Source of the DNA: Saccharomycopsis fibuligera x Saccharomycopsis cf. fibuligera
Lineage: Eukaryota; Ascomycota; Saccharomycetes; Ascoideales; Saccharomycopsidaceae
NCBI GenBank assembly: GCA_001936135.1
Contig: CP012817.1
Span: forward strand, 3,410,001-3,474,000
Reading direction: 5' to 3'
Length of the DNA stretch: 64,000 nt
Within the stretch, counting starts at the first letter, position 1; the number at the start of each line of letters is the position of its first letter. The notes under the pieces were generated by a model, which saw nothing but the letters and a program-made list of their open reading frames with translations, was not told the origin of the DNA and did not search any database. Position numbers and translations under genes: made by a program. Below, piece by piece: positions 52,908 through 63,266 of this stretch.

Positions 52908-54886
52908 GTTCATAGTCATTCCCATACTTGCTGGAGACGAAACAATATTTGGAGAGCTCGGATGTGGAGACATTTGGTTAGAACCAGAAATTCCAGGCAT
53001 GCCACTGCTCACTGCATCAATGCTGTTTTGCTTTTGCACTTGTTGCTGATGCGCTGTTGCAGCCAATTGTGCTGCACGAGTCTGTGCTTGAACCTGAGCC
53101 AGCTGCGCACTAGATATTCCAGCTATTGAGTTACCCATATTATTGCCTCCTCCTGCTGATGCTGCTACTCGAGTTGTTCCTCCGACACGAGAAAAATTAG
53201 CCTGCTGAGCCGCTTTGGCTGCTTGACTTTTCCTGTACTCTTGAATAAGTTGGGCTCTTTGTTGTGGTGTCAATTTGCTGATCATACTAGCGTTAATAGG
53301 AACTCCATTTAACATTGGAATGTTTGGCGGATTGCTATTGTTATTGTTTGTATTTGTAGGAGTAATGTTGATGTTATTATTGTTATTACTATTATTATTA
53401 TTATTGTTATTATTGTTGTTGTTGTTATTGTTGTTAATATTACCATTAGCTGCAATCTTAGCATCATTAGTATTTTGAGCAGCAAGAAGTGCTTGATTAA
53501 TAAATGAAGGGCTTTGAGAACCTGGAATACCAACTTTTTGGCCATTCATCATCATATTATTCTGCAACATGTTCATGTTAGGAGATTGCACTTGCAGAGG
53601 AACGTTTTGGTTTTGGTTTTGATTTAACTGCTGTCTGATAGGCAGTTTCTGAGCTTGCTGCGCAGGCAGTTGAGCTGCCAAATTTGAGTTTTGCTGCTGT
53701 GCTCTTGACTGTTGTTGAACCGGCAGTTGCAGTTGTAATTGCAGTTGTTGCAGCTGTTGCTGCTGTTGCTGCTGTTGCTGCTGTTGCTGCTGTGCCAATG
53801 TAGAAATGGAGCCCCTGTTTTGCTTAAGATTTTGATTCAATCTCAACATAAGAATTTTTATTTGTTCCAACTTGTTTTGTGTTGTAACTGCTTCTTGTTG
53901 AGCTCTTTGCATAGTTTCTGGTGGGATATTTGGCTTTTGCAAAAATGCTCGGTATCCAGCAAGTTTTTTGCTGAAATCTTGATATAGGAAATTTAATTTA
54001 CGTAAATGTTGAACTTGGGTCATTAAAGGAACACTATTCAAGCCACCAGAGCTGGCACCAACACCAGTTCCAGGAGCTCCAGTAAGCTGATTTCCTGCAG
54101 TATTAGAAGTATTTGCTGTGTTTACATTGTTGTTTGGCCCAGGAGTGTTAGCATTAGAGTTGTTGATCATTTTATTACCAGCGCTGGTATTATTAGAAGC
54201 AGAAGATAGTGCCGGGCTACCATTAACTGAACCAGCCCCAGTGCCAGTGGCACTCAAATTTTGACTTTGAGTACCACTGAAATTGGCATTTGATTGCCCT
54301 CCTGTAATAGCAACAACATTTTTCAATTGCTGCTGTTGTTGTTGGTTCAAGTCGGTGACGTTTGGAGTGTTGGAAAAATTATTGATTGCAGTTTGCAGGT
54401 TACTCATGGTTGATGTTGGTCTGGATAACGGAGATGCGACTCCCTGAGGACGAATGTTAATTCCCATTGCTGCTTGCAAGTTATTATTTGTAGCATTATT
54501 TGCAGCGTTACTGTTGTTGTTGTTAATGTTGCCATTAGTATTATTGTTATTATTATTATTATTATCATCAGCTTGTTGTTGCTGCTGCTGTTGTTGTTGT
54601 TGCTGCTGCTGTTTCAATTTCTGATGGTTAGAATAGCTGATAAGAATAGTCTTGATCTTATTTGCGGTGGCGAGATGCTTCTTTCCCTCATCAGAGCTCA
54701 TACCGAGCTTCTTGCTTAATTCAAGTTCGCTTTGATAACGTAACATCAATTGATGAAGCTGCTGCTGGCTTAGCTGCATTAGCGCTGGTCTTTGTTGACC
54801 CTGGCCTGGTGCTGATACTGAAGCAGTCGTTGAAGCAGCTAAAGGCTGGCTATTGCTTTGAGGCTGGTTGTTCATGGCGCCATTGG

Positions 54887-54926
<40 letters not shown>

Positions 54927-54944
54927 GTCGTTGTTACTGTTCAT
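51630..54944 (-). CDS. TAF12: TFIID/SAGA subunit Taf12, long repeat-rich form
   Basis: A 1104-residue protein whose last 130 residues are the H2B-like histone fold of Taf12, which pairs with Taf4 in TFIID or Ada1 in SAGA. The fold (about 975-1065) includes LLDIADEFVTSVTNFACRLA, EAKDIQLHLEKNWNIKIPGY and the trailing DEIRSIRKWLPTSS. The rest is disordered, with uninterrupted Asn runs (near 8-19, 508-523 and a very long one near 680-715) and Gln runs. It is about twice the length of S. cerevisiae Taf12 (539). CUG-clade yeasts have two TAF12 paralogues; which one this is cannot be settled here. The Asn runs are AAT microsatellites and should vary in length between strains. It is divergent from DSC2. 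Confidence 0.9.
52797..52912. repeat. AAT/ATT microsatellite inside TAF12
   Basis: About 38 consecutive Asn codons, almost all AAT (ATT on the plus strand), with a few AAC, Asp and Ile interruptions. This is the longest trinucleotide repeat of the window; shorter ones lie at about 53375-53436, 54535-54570 and 54887-54927. Gln-coding CAG/CAA runs lie at 53745-53793 and 54570-54612. Confidence 0.85.
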
Positions 54945-55356
54945 TCTGATGGGGATGATGTGTTTTTACCTTGTGAAATTGATAATGTCGGTGTCCAGGG
55001 AAACACGTTATAGTATTATGCGGAGCAGCAGAAAGAGCAGTATCACCAACAAGTAGGGCAGCTGTGTATAAATACTGAGCAGCAGTGAGTCAGCTGGGAA
55101 CAGTGTCGTAGTATGTGATTGTGCTATCAACTAAAGGAGTGTTGTAGTAGCGTCTGTATTACTATTAGAATCGATGTTAATGATTGTTTCATTTTAAGTG
55201 TTTTGGAAAGAGAAAAATGTAGTCACGTGATTATTGAGATGATGATAATGGTGCACTGCAGCAGCTATATAGGTGATCTGATACAATGTAATATAATGGC
55301 ATGGAGCAGAGTATATTATAGTCACAACAACAGTGATACTCCCCAACCAACTCACA
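54945..55356. other. Divergent promoter region TAF12/DSC2
   Basis: 412 bases between two divergent starts. Weak TATA-like sequence (TATAATGG near 55290). No gene is seen. Confidence 0.5.
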
Positions 55357-56343
55357 ATGGCCCCCGCAATTCCCAAGGGCTTCCGTCGTACACCCATCAC
55401 GAAGCTCTTTCTCCTTTTTAACGTTGCTGTCCCCGTCCTCATCTCCCTCAGCAACACCAAACACTGGCTCTTTCTCCAATTCGACCCATTCGTCTTTCAG
55501 TGGAACCAACCATGGCGTATCCTCCTCAACCCAATCGCGTTCACAAACGAGTCACAGGTCTTTATCAGCTCCATCATCATATACCAACTCCGTACCTTGG
55601 AGCGGCTTCAGGGCCCGCACAGATTCGTTTCTTTCTTAGTGTTGATTTATGCAGCACATATCTTTTGCCAAACTGCAGCAAACTTCATTGCGAAGTTGTT
55701 CTTGCCTGATGGTTGGAACTGGTTGGCAGGTTTCAATTATGCCACTGGTCCATTTCCAGTGCTAGGGGCATTACTTTATCAATTTTATGCTTTGATTCCC
55801 GCTGTGTATTGCTTTGAAATAACTGACATTCTTCCAAACCCAACTACCACAGGGGCAAATGCAACAGCTACTGAAAGTAATGATGAACACCAACATCAAC
55901 TGATGCTACTGACTAGAGACATCCCCAAAAAAATCACACTAAACGACAAAGCATTCATTTACCTATTCAGCATTCAAATCGCATTAAGCGAGGGTCTAGA
56001 TTCTCTAATTCCATTAACTACTGGCTGGATCCTTAGCTTTCTGATAAGCTCAGGGATTATACCGGGAAAATATTGGAAACTACCTTTTTTTAATCAAATT
56101 TACATGTTTTTCTATAAAACTAGCAAGTCAAGAAATATATTAAACAATACTAATGCAAGCATTGGTATGGCTGGCATGGCTGCTGGTGGTACTGTGGGAG
56201 CTGGTGGTACGACTGCTGGTACTAATGTTCATGTCAACGATGCAGAAATTGGCGATGTTGATGATAGATTGAGAAGTCCAGAAAGTGACACTGAGCCAGT
56301 TAGACCATTAGCTACTCAGTTTCTCGATTCCATAAGACGGTAG
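55357..56343 (+). CDS. DSC2: Dsc2/UBAC2-like rhomboid pseudoprotease
   Basis: A 328-residue multi-membrane-segment protein of the rhomboid superfamily, like Dsc2 of the Golgi Dsc ubiquitin-ligase complex (UBAC2 in animals). The N-terminal TPITKLFLLFN, then QPWRILLNPIAFTNESQVF and YQLRTLERLQG follow the Dsc2/UBAC2 pattern. No catalytic GxSG serine or matching His is seen, so it should be inactive as a protease. Five to six membrane segments lie in 15-245. Derlin (Der1/Dfm1) is the main alternative but lacks the LERL(x)G segment. The tail (from about 265) is Gly/Thr-rich and hydrophilic; a UBA domain, present in some homologues, is not visible. The frame extends eight codons upstream to a GTG, but the first ATG is at 55357. 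Confidence 0.8.
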   Translation: MAPAIPKGFRRTPITKLFLLFNVAVPVLISLSNTKHWLFLQFDPFVFQWNQPWRILLNPIAFTNESQVFISSIIIYQLRTLERLQGPHRFVSFLVLIYAAHIFCQTAANFIAKLFLPDGWNWLAGFNYATGPFPVLGALLYQFYALIPAVYCFEITDILPNPTTTGANATATESNDEHQHQLMLLTRDIPKKITLNDKAFIYLFSIQIALSEGLDSLIPLTTGWILSFLISSGIIPGKYWKLPFFNQIYMFFYKTSKSRNILNNTNASIGMAGMAAGGTVGAGGTTAGTNVHVNDAEIGDVDDRLRSPESDTEPVRPLATQFLDSIRR

Positions 56344-56670
56344 AATTGTCTGTTTATATGATGCCTTTTTGTTTTTTACTTTTCATTTGTTTCTTTGTAA
56401 TGCTAATTCTGTTTTTTTTTTTTTTTTTTTTTTTTGTATAAGAGGGTTTGCTGTTTGCTTCCAGCTACAGCATTTTTACAATTTTTATAATAGTTCCGAA
56501 TTCAAATTTAGCAAACACATGTGCTGGATTTCAAGCTACATTAGCGCGTCCTGGCTCAATTATTTACCAACAGTGCTTTAATTTCACTTTTTAAAATTTT
56601 CATAAATAAGATCTCAAAAAATTGACTATCAACATAGGTTATAACGAGCTGTAGCTAATTTTATTTTTCC

Positions 56671-56702
<32 letters not shown>

Positions 56703-57056
56703 GAGAAAAACAACCGATAAAAAGCTAAGTAGTACAGTATATAGCCATAGTTTAGGATAAAAAAAAAAAAAAAATAAGATACAGGCACGTAATAGAGATA
56801 AGTGAGAAACAGTATAACAAGCAAGCCAAAAAATAAGGAGACAAGTTTCACAAAACGGAGAAACGAAAAACGAAAGAAAACATAAAAAGAAAGCATAAAA
56901 AGAAACATTAAAAGATAAATAAAAAAACTTAAAATAAAAGAAAGCAAATAGCAAAAACTGCACAAACAATAACAAAGACTAGCATCCTATTTATTTCAAC
57001 CCAACCTATCTTCCAACTCAACTTCAAGATGCTCCACCGACAAACACATCTTACCA
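56344..57056. other. Convergent 3' region DSC2/FRA1
   Basis: 713 bases. A T24 tract (56412-56435) comes 69 bases after the DSC2 stop, and an A28 tract (56671-56698) serves as the matching T run for FRA1 on the other strand. A further A-run is at 56760-56774. A long purine-rich block follows. No gene is seen. Confidence 0.6.
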
Positions 57057-59408
57057 TCACAACGGATTAGTCTGCTTATACAACCATTTAGCTGCCCTCA
57101 AATCATTAAACTTCATCAAATACGGAGTCAAAACATTTCTTAAATGCCCATGATACGCGTTAATCCAATCGATTTCAAAACCAGTTAACTTCCGCTTAAC
57201 AATCAAATTTAAATCAAATGGGCATAAAGTCAAATACCCAAACTTCAAAAATTCCAACCCATTCAAATCTTTTACTTTTTCATTCTTCAAGACTTCCAAA
57301 TCGCTTTCTATTCTAACACCAAAGGCGTAATCTTTGTAATATCCAGGCTCATCACTAATAATTTGCCCTGGTTCAAAAGTGCATGCTCGACCGAAATACA
57401 CGGGGCCCTCATGGACATTCAAGAATGATCCAATCCCGTGGCCAGTCCCATGGCGGTAATCTAGGCCTTCTTGCCAAAGCGGTGCTCTTGCTAAGGTATC
57501 CAATGTTATTCCGGTGGTATGTTGTGGAAATTGAGCCGCCGCTAGAGCAATGTGACCCTTAAGGACTGCAGTATATGCGACTTTTTCTTCTTTTGTAGGT
57601 TTAGTAAAGTGTATTGTACGTGTAATATCAGTAGTGCCATCGTAATACTGAGCCCCAGAGTCACACAAGTAGATTTGTTTCGGATCAATTATCGAGTTGT
57701 TTTCAAAGCTTGGTTCATAATGATTAGATGCAGCATTCGCCCCAGATGATGAAATCGTGGGGAAACTTAGGCCCTTATAGTTTGCCATTAAGGAGCGGTA
57801 GTATTCTGATTTGAGGGCACCTTGCCATTCATTTAGGGTTCTTCCTTCTTTGATTAGTTTTTCTTCAAGCCAGGCAAAATATCTAACTAGGGCAATACCA
57901 TCTTTTAGATGCGCTAACTTCATCCCGTATAACTCAGTCGGATTTTTGATACTTTTCAAAACTTCAATAAAGTTGGAGAATTTGTAATTAACAACAGCGA
58001 GTTTCTTAATGAGGCCATAAGATACATCATTAGAGAGCAAGTAATAGTAACTCTCAAAATTAATGGCTAATGCGGATAGATCTATCCAAAAGGCAGAATA
58101 TTCTTTGATTTTCAAATTTCTAATTTCCACACTAAGGTAATTTTTCACAGTCTTGGGTAATTTTGCTGGATCAATGTATAATCTAACTTCATCTTGGGCA
58201 ATTATCAAATATGCGAAAAACAATGGACTGTTAGGGAAATCCGTACCTCTCAAATTTAAACACCATGCAATTTCATCAAGTTTAGTGACAATTACTCCAG
58301 AGGCGTTTTGCTGTTGTAAATGTGTGCGGATTCTGGCAATTTTATCCTTTGCTGACTCACCAGTGAATTTGTAGGATAGTTCATATACAGGAGCATGAGA
58401 TCTTTGTGGTTGATCATCCCAAATTTCGTCAATGAAATTGTTATATAGCGGTTTGAAATGTCCACCAATTTCCTTGCACTTGGATTCAAAAAACTTCCCA
58501 AGAGTTAACGAGATTAATTTTGGATCAACTGATAATGTCTTGAATTTTGAAGTTTTGAGTTCCGAAATAACCCATTCTTGCCAAGTAGGATAGCCTGCGA
58601 CTCCTTGCTTTAGTAGTTCCCAATTATTGTCAAGTTGCTTCTCAGCTTCAAGAAAGTATCGACCATCAGTGGACAAGATTGCTTTGTGAAGTGATACTAT
58701 GGCAATGCCAGCAGATCCATTGAAGCCGGAGATAAATTCTCTTCTATTATCGCATGGTGCGGTGTATTCACTCTGATGCTCGTCTTCTGATGGAATTATG
58801 TAAACGTCAATATTGTTAGTTTCCATGTATTGTCTTAACCGGTACAATCTGTTAGTGGTATCAATCGCGGTTGTTCCTGAAGTTGAACATAATGCAATCT
58901 TGTCTCTTGTTGGTAAACTGTCAATTGAGAATTTAGACAACACTTCTTGATCATTAAGTTTATCATGGTTCAAGGGATATAACTGAGGAATAATCTCTTC
59001 ATTAGTGAAGTTGATGACGTTGTTAAAATTGCAATCTATGGTCGGATGATTGGATATGTGGGGATTTCCTTCATTGGTGGTTATGTTGGTATCAGTGTCG
59101 GTGGAGATGCTTTCATTGGGGGTTTTAGTACTTTTAGAGTTGTTGTTGCCGCTCTTGATCTTTGATTTGCCAATGCTACTGACATTTGACACCATGTCAG
59201 TTATAGGACTCGTGGTGACATTTTTTCTGGAATTGGAAGACGAAAACTTGGAAAAAACACCAGGAAAACAGCCCAATATTGGTGATTTTATTTTGTTGTT
59301 ATTGACTCCCTTAAAATGAGAAGATTTCTCAGAGTGGTTAAAATTCGAAGATGAGGAACTGGACCCAGTTTTATAAAGTGTGCCAGGCGAAGCAATGGAA
59401 GAGGACAT
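57057..59408 (-). CDS. FRA1: Aminopeptidase P family protein Fra1
   Basis: A 783-residue cytosolic M24 peptidase-fold protein. In yeast, Fra1 works with Fra2, Grx3 and Grx4 to signal mitochondrial iron-sulfur status to Aft1. The C-terminal metallopeptidase domain (about 470-783) keeps the metal ligands: the two Asp in LCDSGAQYYDGTTDITR (about 580-596), His in RHGTGHGIGSFL (about 655), and Glu in ISDEPGYYKDYAFGVRIE (about 687-704). Two creatinase-like N-terminal domains (about 190-460) start at LRQYMETNNIDVYIIPSEDE. The first 165 residues are Ser/Asn-rich and unique. All ligands are kept, so X-Pro aminopeptidase activity is likely. It is divergent from CDC4. Regulation by iron is not shown by the sequence. 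Confidence 0.92.
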   Translation of the reverse strand: MSSSIASPGTLYKTGSSSSSSNFNHSEKSSHFKGVNNNKIKSPILGCFPGVFSKFSSSNSRKNVTTSPITDMVSNVSSIGKSKIKSGNNNSKSTKTPNESISTDTDTNITTNEGNPHISNHPTIDCNFNNVINFTNEEIIPQLYPLNHDKLNDQEVLSKFSIDSLPTRDKIALCSTSGTTAIDTTNRLYRLRQYMETNNIDVYIIPSEDEHQSEYTAPCDNRREFISGFNGSAGIAIVSLHKAILSTDGRYFLEAEKQLDNNWELLKQGVAGYPTWQEWVISELKTSKFKTLSVDPKLISLTLGKFFESKCKEIGGHFKPLYNNFIDEIWDDQPQRSHAPVYELSYKFTGESAKDKIARIRTHLQQQNASGVIVTKLDEIAWCLNLRGTDFPNSPLFFAYLIIAQDEVRLYIDPAKLPKTVKNYLSVEIRNLKIKEYSAFWIDLSALAINFESYYYLLSNDVSYGLIKKLAVVNYKFSNFIEVLKSIKNPTELYGMKLAHLKDGIALVRYFAWLEEKLIKEGRTLNEWQGALKSEYYRSLMANYKGLSFPTISSSGANAASNHYEPSFENNSIIDPKQIYLCDSGAQYYDGTTDITRTIHFTKPTKEEKVAYTAVLKGHIALAAAQFPQHTTGITLDTLARAPLWQEGLDYRHGTGHGIGSFLNVHEGPVYFGRACTFEPGQIISDEPGYYKDYAFGVRIESDLEVLKNEKVKDLNGLEFLKFGYLTLCPFDLNLIVKRKLTGFEIDWINAYHGHLRNVLTPYLMKFNDLRAAKWLYKQTNPL

Positions 59409-60092
59409 TAGGAACTGTTTGGGGAGGATGTTTGAATATGGCTACAACTATCTCAATACTCCAAGCGAGAGGTGAGAAGTATATGCAAAGGACAAAAGTC
59501 AAAGAGAAAACTTGTATCAAAATTACCAGCCAGGGGGATAGGGGTAGACAAAATAGAATACGCGAACTAGTGAGCAGCTAAATTATGTAGCCTAAAAATC
59601 AATAGCGACGATCTCTAGGCAAGTGGTGGCAATCTCCAACTGAAGCAAACACGGAAGTTTTAGTTGATAGCTGATCATGAGAATTGTTACTATTACTGTT
59701 GACACTTGGTAAATAAATAGAAGCTAAAAATCGATAAAGACTAATACCAGTACAATGGATGAAACAATATTCTGGTGATAAGCGCCTAAGGGAGCTTAGG
59801 CACACTTCAATAAGCATTATTTTGCATTTGAGCACATGATGTATATTTATGTGAGCTAGTGCATTAATATGTTTTTGTCAGTATCAATATGCCTATATCA
59901 CCCAGTTCTCACAACTGCCTGCATATCAGAAAGAGGAAAAATGAGAACCAGAAAAAAACTCCACTCATTTCAGATTTACTGAGAGGCACAACAGAGCTAG
60001 AACGAAAATGAAAACAGTCAAATCAATTCACCAACAACTAGTCTATCACCTTCTTCGCAAACAGACATCATCCACACTTTCTACCACCCACC
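59409..60092. other. Divergent promoter region FRA1/CDC4
   Basis: 684 bases with both promoters. The 100 bases before CDC4 are C/A-rich and G-poor, a typical yeast leader. No gene is seen. Confidence 0.5.
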
Positions 60093-62522
60093 ATGTCATC
60101 ATCAAATGGCAACTTCATCAACTCTTCAACACCCCCTCGCTATCCCCTTTTAAATCAGCCCTCTCCTTACATTTTCCACAACCCTAAGCATAGCTCCTCC
60201 AACAGCAAACTACCCACCAGCAGCAATAACAACGCCGACAACCAGCAACATTGTCATCAAAAATCGGCCGCTTCTGCTGCTCATACAGACACTACGAAAA
60301 TAGAAGTTGATGAAGTATTAGAACAAGACGTCAAAGGCGATGAAAATTCAGCTAGTGCCACTTTAGCTATCCATCCTCTTTCAACTCCTATCGAGATAAT
60401 CAACAATAACAATAATGACCAGTACTTTCAGCAGCAACAACAGCAACAACAGCAACAACAGCAAATCCAGCAGGGTATCAAACGGAAAACGGAGTCCCAG
60501 CATGGTCTGCCTACTATAAGCCAATCCGAGGAACTTACAAATAGCCCTCTGGGTTCTGCTACTCGACCTCCCATCAAAAGACGTTTACTTACTGATTCTG
60601 TAAATATCGATAATAACAATAATAAGAATACAGCCACCACAGAAGAGCAAGACGTCGGATATAATTCGTTCGATGAAGCTTGTCTTCGTTTGCCACTTCC
60701 TTCCCCTTCTGCCTCTCCTATCCATTCTTCGTCCATCAATGATCTTGGCTTACTGCCGCCGGACTCACTAACTAAATCAAATTCCGACACAAGCAACAAT
60801 AGCATTGATACTAACACCACTCCAGACATAAACTACAGCACTATAGAGCATATTCTTAAAAATTCAAACAATGCTGATGCTTTAATTAACAATTTGGCCA
60901 AATCTTTGCCCAAAAATTTGAAAAACATTTTACTATACAAACTTTTAGAGCGTTCTGATCGTGGTACTTTATCAGCACTAGTAAACCATACAATAAAGTA
61001 TCTCAAATTCGACATGCTTTCAAATTTTCCCACTGAATTAGCTATAAAAGTGTTATCATATCTCGATCACAAATCATTACTTAGCGTGTTACAAGTTTGC
61101 AAAAGTTGGGCCATTTTACTGAACAATAGTGACAAATTATGGCAAGATTTGATCGTTAAAGATGAAATTGCTAGTTATCCCATTGATTATGATTGTGAAA
61201 TTTCCAACTCTGCCAAACTTGTTGAGAAATACTACAGCGTTGATGAATCTTTCTATTCCGATAATAAAGACGATGTAACAAAACAATGTTTCAAGCCTAA
61301 TTTGTACAAACTTATTTACAAGAAATACTCTCTAATCGACAAAAACTGGAATACACCTTCGTATCAACCTCATAGAGTCTCTTTAAAAGCACATTGTGGC
61401 CATGTTATTACTTGCTTACAGTTTGATGAGGATAAGATTGTTACTGGTGCCGATGACAAGATTATGAATGTTTTTGACACAAATACCGGCAAAAAGCTCA
61501 AAGTTCTTGAAGGTCACGACGGTGGGGTTTGGGGCTTGAAATATATAGGCAATACCTTAGTCAGTGCTTCTACAGACAAAACTTTAAGAGTTTGGAACTT
61601 GAAAACCGGTAAATGCACACATATCCTCAAAGGTCATAACTCTACTGTTCGATGCTTGGAAATTATTCAACCAGTAGTAATTGGCAAAAATGAACGTGAT
61701 GAAGACATTATCTTCCCCAAGAAACCTATCTTAGTTACTGGATCGAGAGATCATAATTTAAACATGTGGGACTTATCAATGGTTAAAGATGATGAAATCT
61801 TGAATGAGATTTACGGCATTACCTACACAAAAGAAGAACTTCAACAAGATGAAGAAGAATATAGGGAATTTACTGACAAGAATAAACCTATTGAGTTAAC
61901 CCCACGCAGCAAATATTTTCTTGCTTGTTTGACAGGTCACACGGCTTCTGTTAGAGCAGTCTCGGTCTACGGAAGAACCATCGTCTCAGGCTCATACGAC
62001 TTCTCGGTTAGAGTATGGGATGCCAAGACCAAAACTTGTAAATTTGTGCTCCACGGCCATACTTCAAAAGTCTACACAACTGCCATTGACCATGAACGCA
62101 ACCGTGTTCTTTCGGGTTCACTAGACAGCAACGTCAATATATGGGATCTCAATACAGGTGTAAAGCAGTTTTCGCTAACTAAACACCTGTCTCTAGTGGG
62201 CCTTATCCAACTATCACCACAAAATCTAGTAACTGGTGCTGCCGATGCCACAGTCAAGATCTGGGACCCCGAGACTGGAGAATATAAAAGACAATTAGAG
62301 GGCCATACCGGAGCAATCACTTGTTTTCAGCACGATGATAAAAGGGTAGTTACAGGTTCAACCACATTGATCATGTGGGATATCAGGACAGGTAAGATGA
62401 TTAATGAATTACTCAGTGATACTACAGGAGTATGGCAAGTAAAGTTTAATAATAAGACTTGTGTAGCGGCGGTGCAGAAAAATAATGAAGCATGGATTGA
62501 AATACTTGATTTTGAGCCATAA
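60093..62522 (+). CDS. CDC4: SCF ubiquitin-ligase F-box protein Cdc4
   Basis: An 809-residue substrate receptor of SCF, which marks phosphorylated Sic1/Far1-type proteins for breakdown at G1/S. The disordered N-terminus (1-250) has a Gln run (114-125). A dimerisation helix (about 249-300) precedes the F-box (about 308-355, FPTELAIKVLSYLDHKSLLSV). Eight WD40 blades (about 425-809) show GHVITCLQF, GHDGGVWGLKYIGNTLVSAS, GHTASVRAV and GHTSKVYTT, and the protein ends VAAVQKNNEAWIEILDF as in yeast Cdc4. Arg residues of the phosphodegron pocket are plausibly present in the blades. The in-frame CTG at codon 699 (62187) falls where yeast has Thr in HTALVG, supporting Ser. In C. albicans, loss of CDC4 drives filamentation. 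Confidence 0.95.
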   Translation: MSSSNGNFINSSTPPRYPLLNQPSPYIFHNPKHSSSNSKLPTSSNNNADNQQHCHQKSAASAAHTDTTKIEVDEVLEQDVKGDENSASATLAIHPLSTPIEIINNNNNDQYFQQQQQQQQQQQQIQQGIKRKTESQHGLPTISQSEELTNSPLGSATRPPIKRRLLTDSVNIDNNNNKNTATTEEQDVGYNSFDEACLRLPLPSPSASPIHSSSINDLGLLPPDSLTKSNSDTSNNSIDTNTTPDINYSTIEHILKNSNNADALINNLAKSLPKNLKNILLYKLLERSDRGTLSALVNHTIKYLKFDMLSNFPTELAIKVLSYLDHKSLLSVLQVCKSWAILLNNSDKLWQDLIVKDEIASYPIDYDCEISNSAKLVEKYYSVDESFYSDNKDDVTKQCFKPNLYKLIYKKYSLIDKNWNTPSYQPHRVSLKAHCGHVITCLQFDEDKIVTGADDKIMNVFDTNTGKKLKVLEGHDGGVWGLKYIGNTLVSASTDKTLRVWNLKTGKCTHILKGHNSTVRCLEIIQPVVIGKNERDEDIIFPKKPILVTGSRDHNLNMWDLSMVKDDEILNEIYGITYTKEELQQDEEEYREFTDKNKPIELTPRSKYFLACLTGHTASVRAVSVYGRTIVSGSYDFSVRVWDAKTKTCKFVLHGHTSKVYTTAIDHERNRVLSGSLDSNVNIWDLNTGVKQFSLTKHLSLVGLIQLSPQNLVTGAADATVKIWDPETGEYKRQLEGHTGAITCFQHDDKRVVTGSTTLIMWDIRTGKMINELLSDTTGVWQVKFNNKTCVAAVQKNNEAWIEILDFEP

Positions 62523-62650
62523 GTGATAAAGAAAATATAACAATTACAACCAACTTTTGTCATCATATTTTATGGTAATGACAGTTATAATTTCAATCAC
62601 AAATATTATATAATTCTTTCGTAATTTGGATTATAGTATTTGATTTTGAT

Positions 62651-62687
<37 letters not shown>

Positions 62688-63229
62688 TTGAGTTTTGAAG
62701 TTTTTGTGTTCTGGTTTGCATTCCCTTTCTATTCTACTTTTTATAACGAAATTTTTCTGGTGCATGTTTTTGTCTGATTTCAATATGACCTGATATGAAT
62801 TAAGTTGGCTTGATTTGATGCGAATTGATGAATGTATATGGTGGTGCTGATACTAATATTGATATTGGTACAGACAAACAATTGATGAAAAGGTAGATGA
62901 CTAGGCTGGCAGGTTGACATGATTGTGCTTTTGGCATCGATCTAACTAATATTTACAACTGCATGGGGTTTTTTATATATCCATCTATCTATCTGATATC
63001 TTTCAGGTATCATGCATGCTTAACTGTCCCAATCGTGTGCTTATTAACCTTTCTCTCAATTTTTCTTCCATTTCTTGTTTTTTGCAAGCTACTTTTGGGG
63101 AAAATCTTTCAATTTACTTGTCACTTTTTAATTTCTAGTTTATTTGTTTTTTCATTCCTTTCATCTTTTCTATATCCGCTCTATGTTCTCTTCATCTCTT
63201 TCCTCTTTTATACCTCAAAGATCATATGA

Positions 63230-63266
<37 letters not shown>

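Noticed and set aside
52737-53129. Poly-Leu/Ile frame opposite TAF12
   Set aside because: It is only the reverse reading of the Asn/Gln codon runs of TAF12.
55357-56343. Call as a Derlin (Der1/Dfm1)
   Set aside because: The QPWRILLNP and RTLERLQG segments fit Dsc2/UBAC2 better than Derlins.
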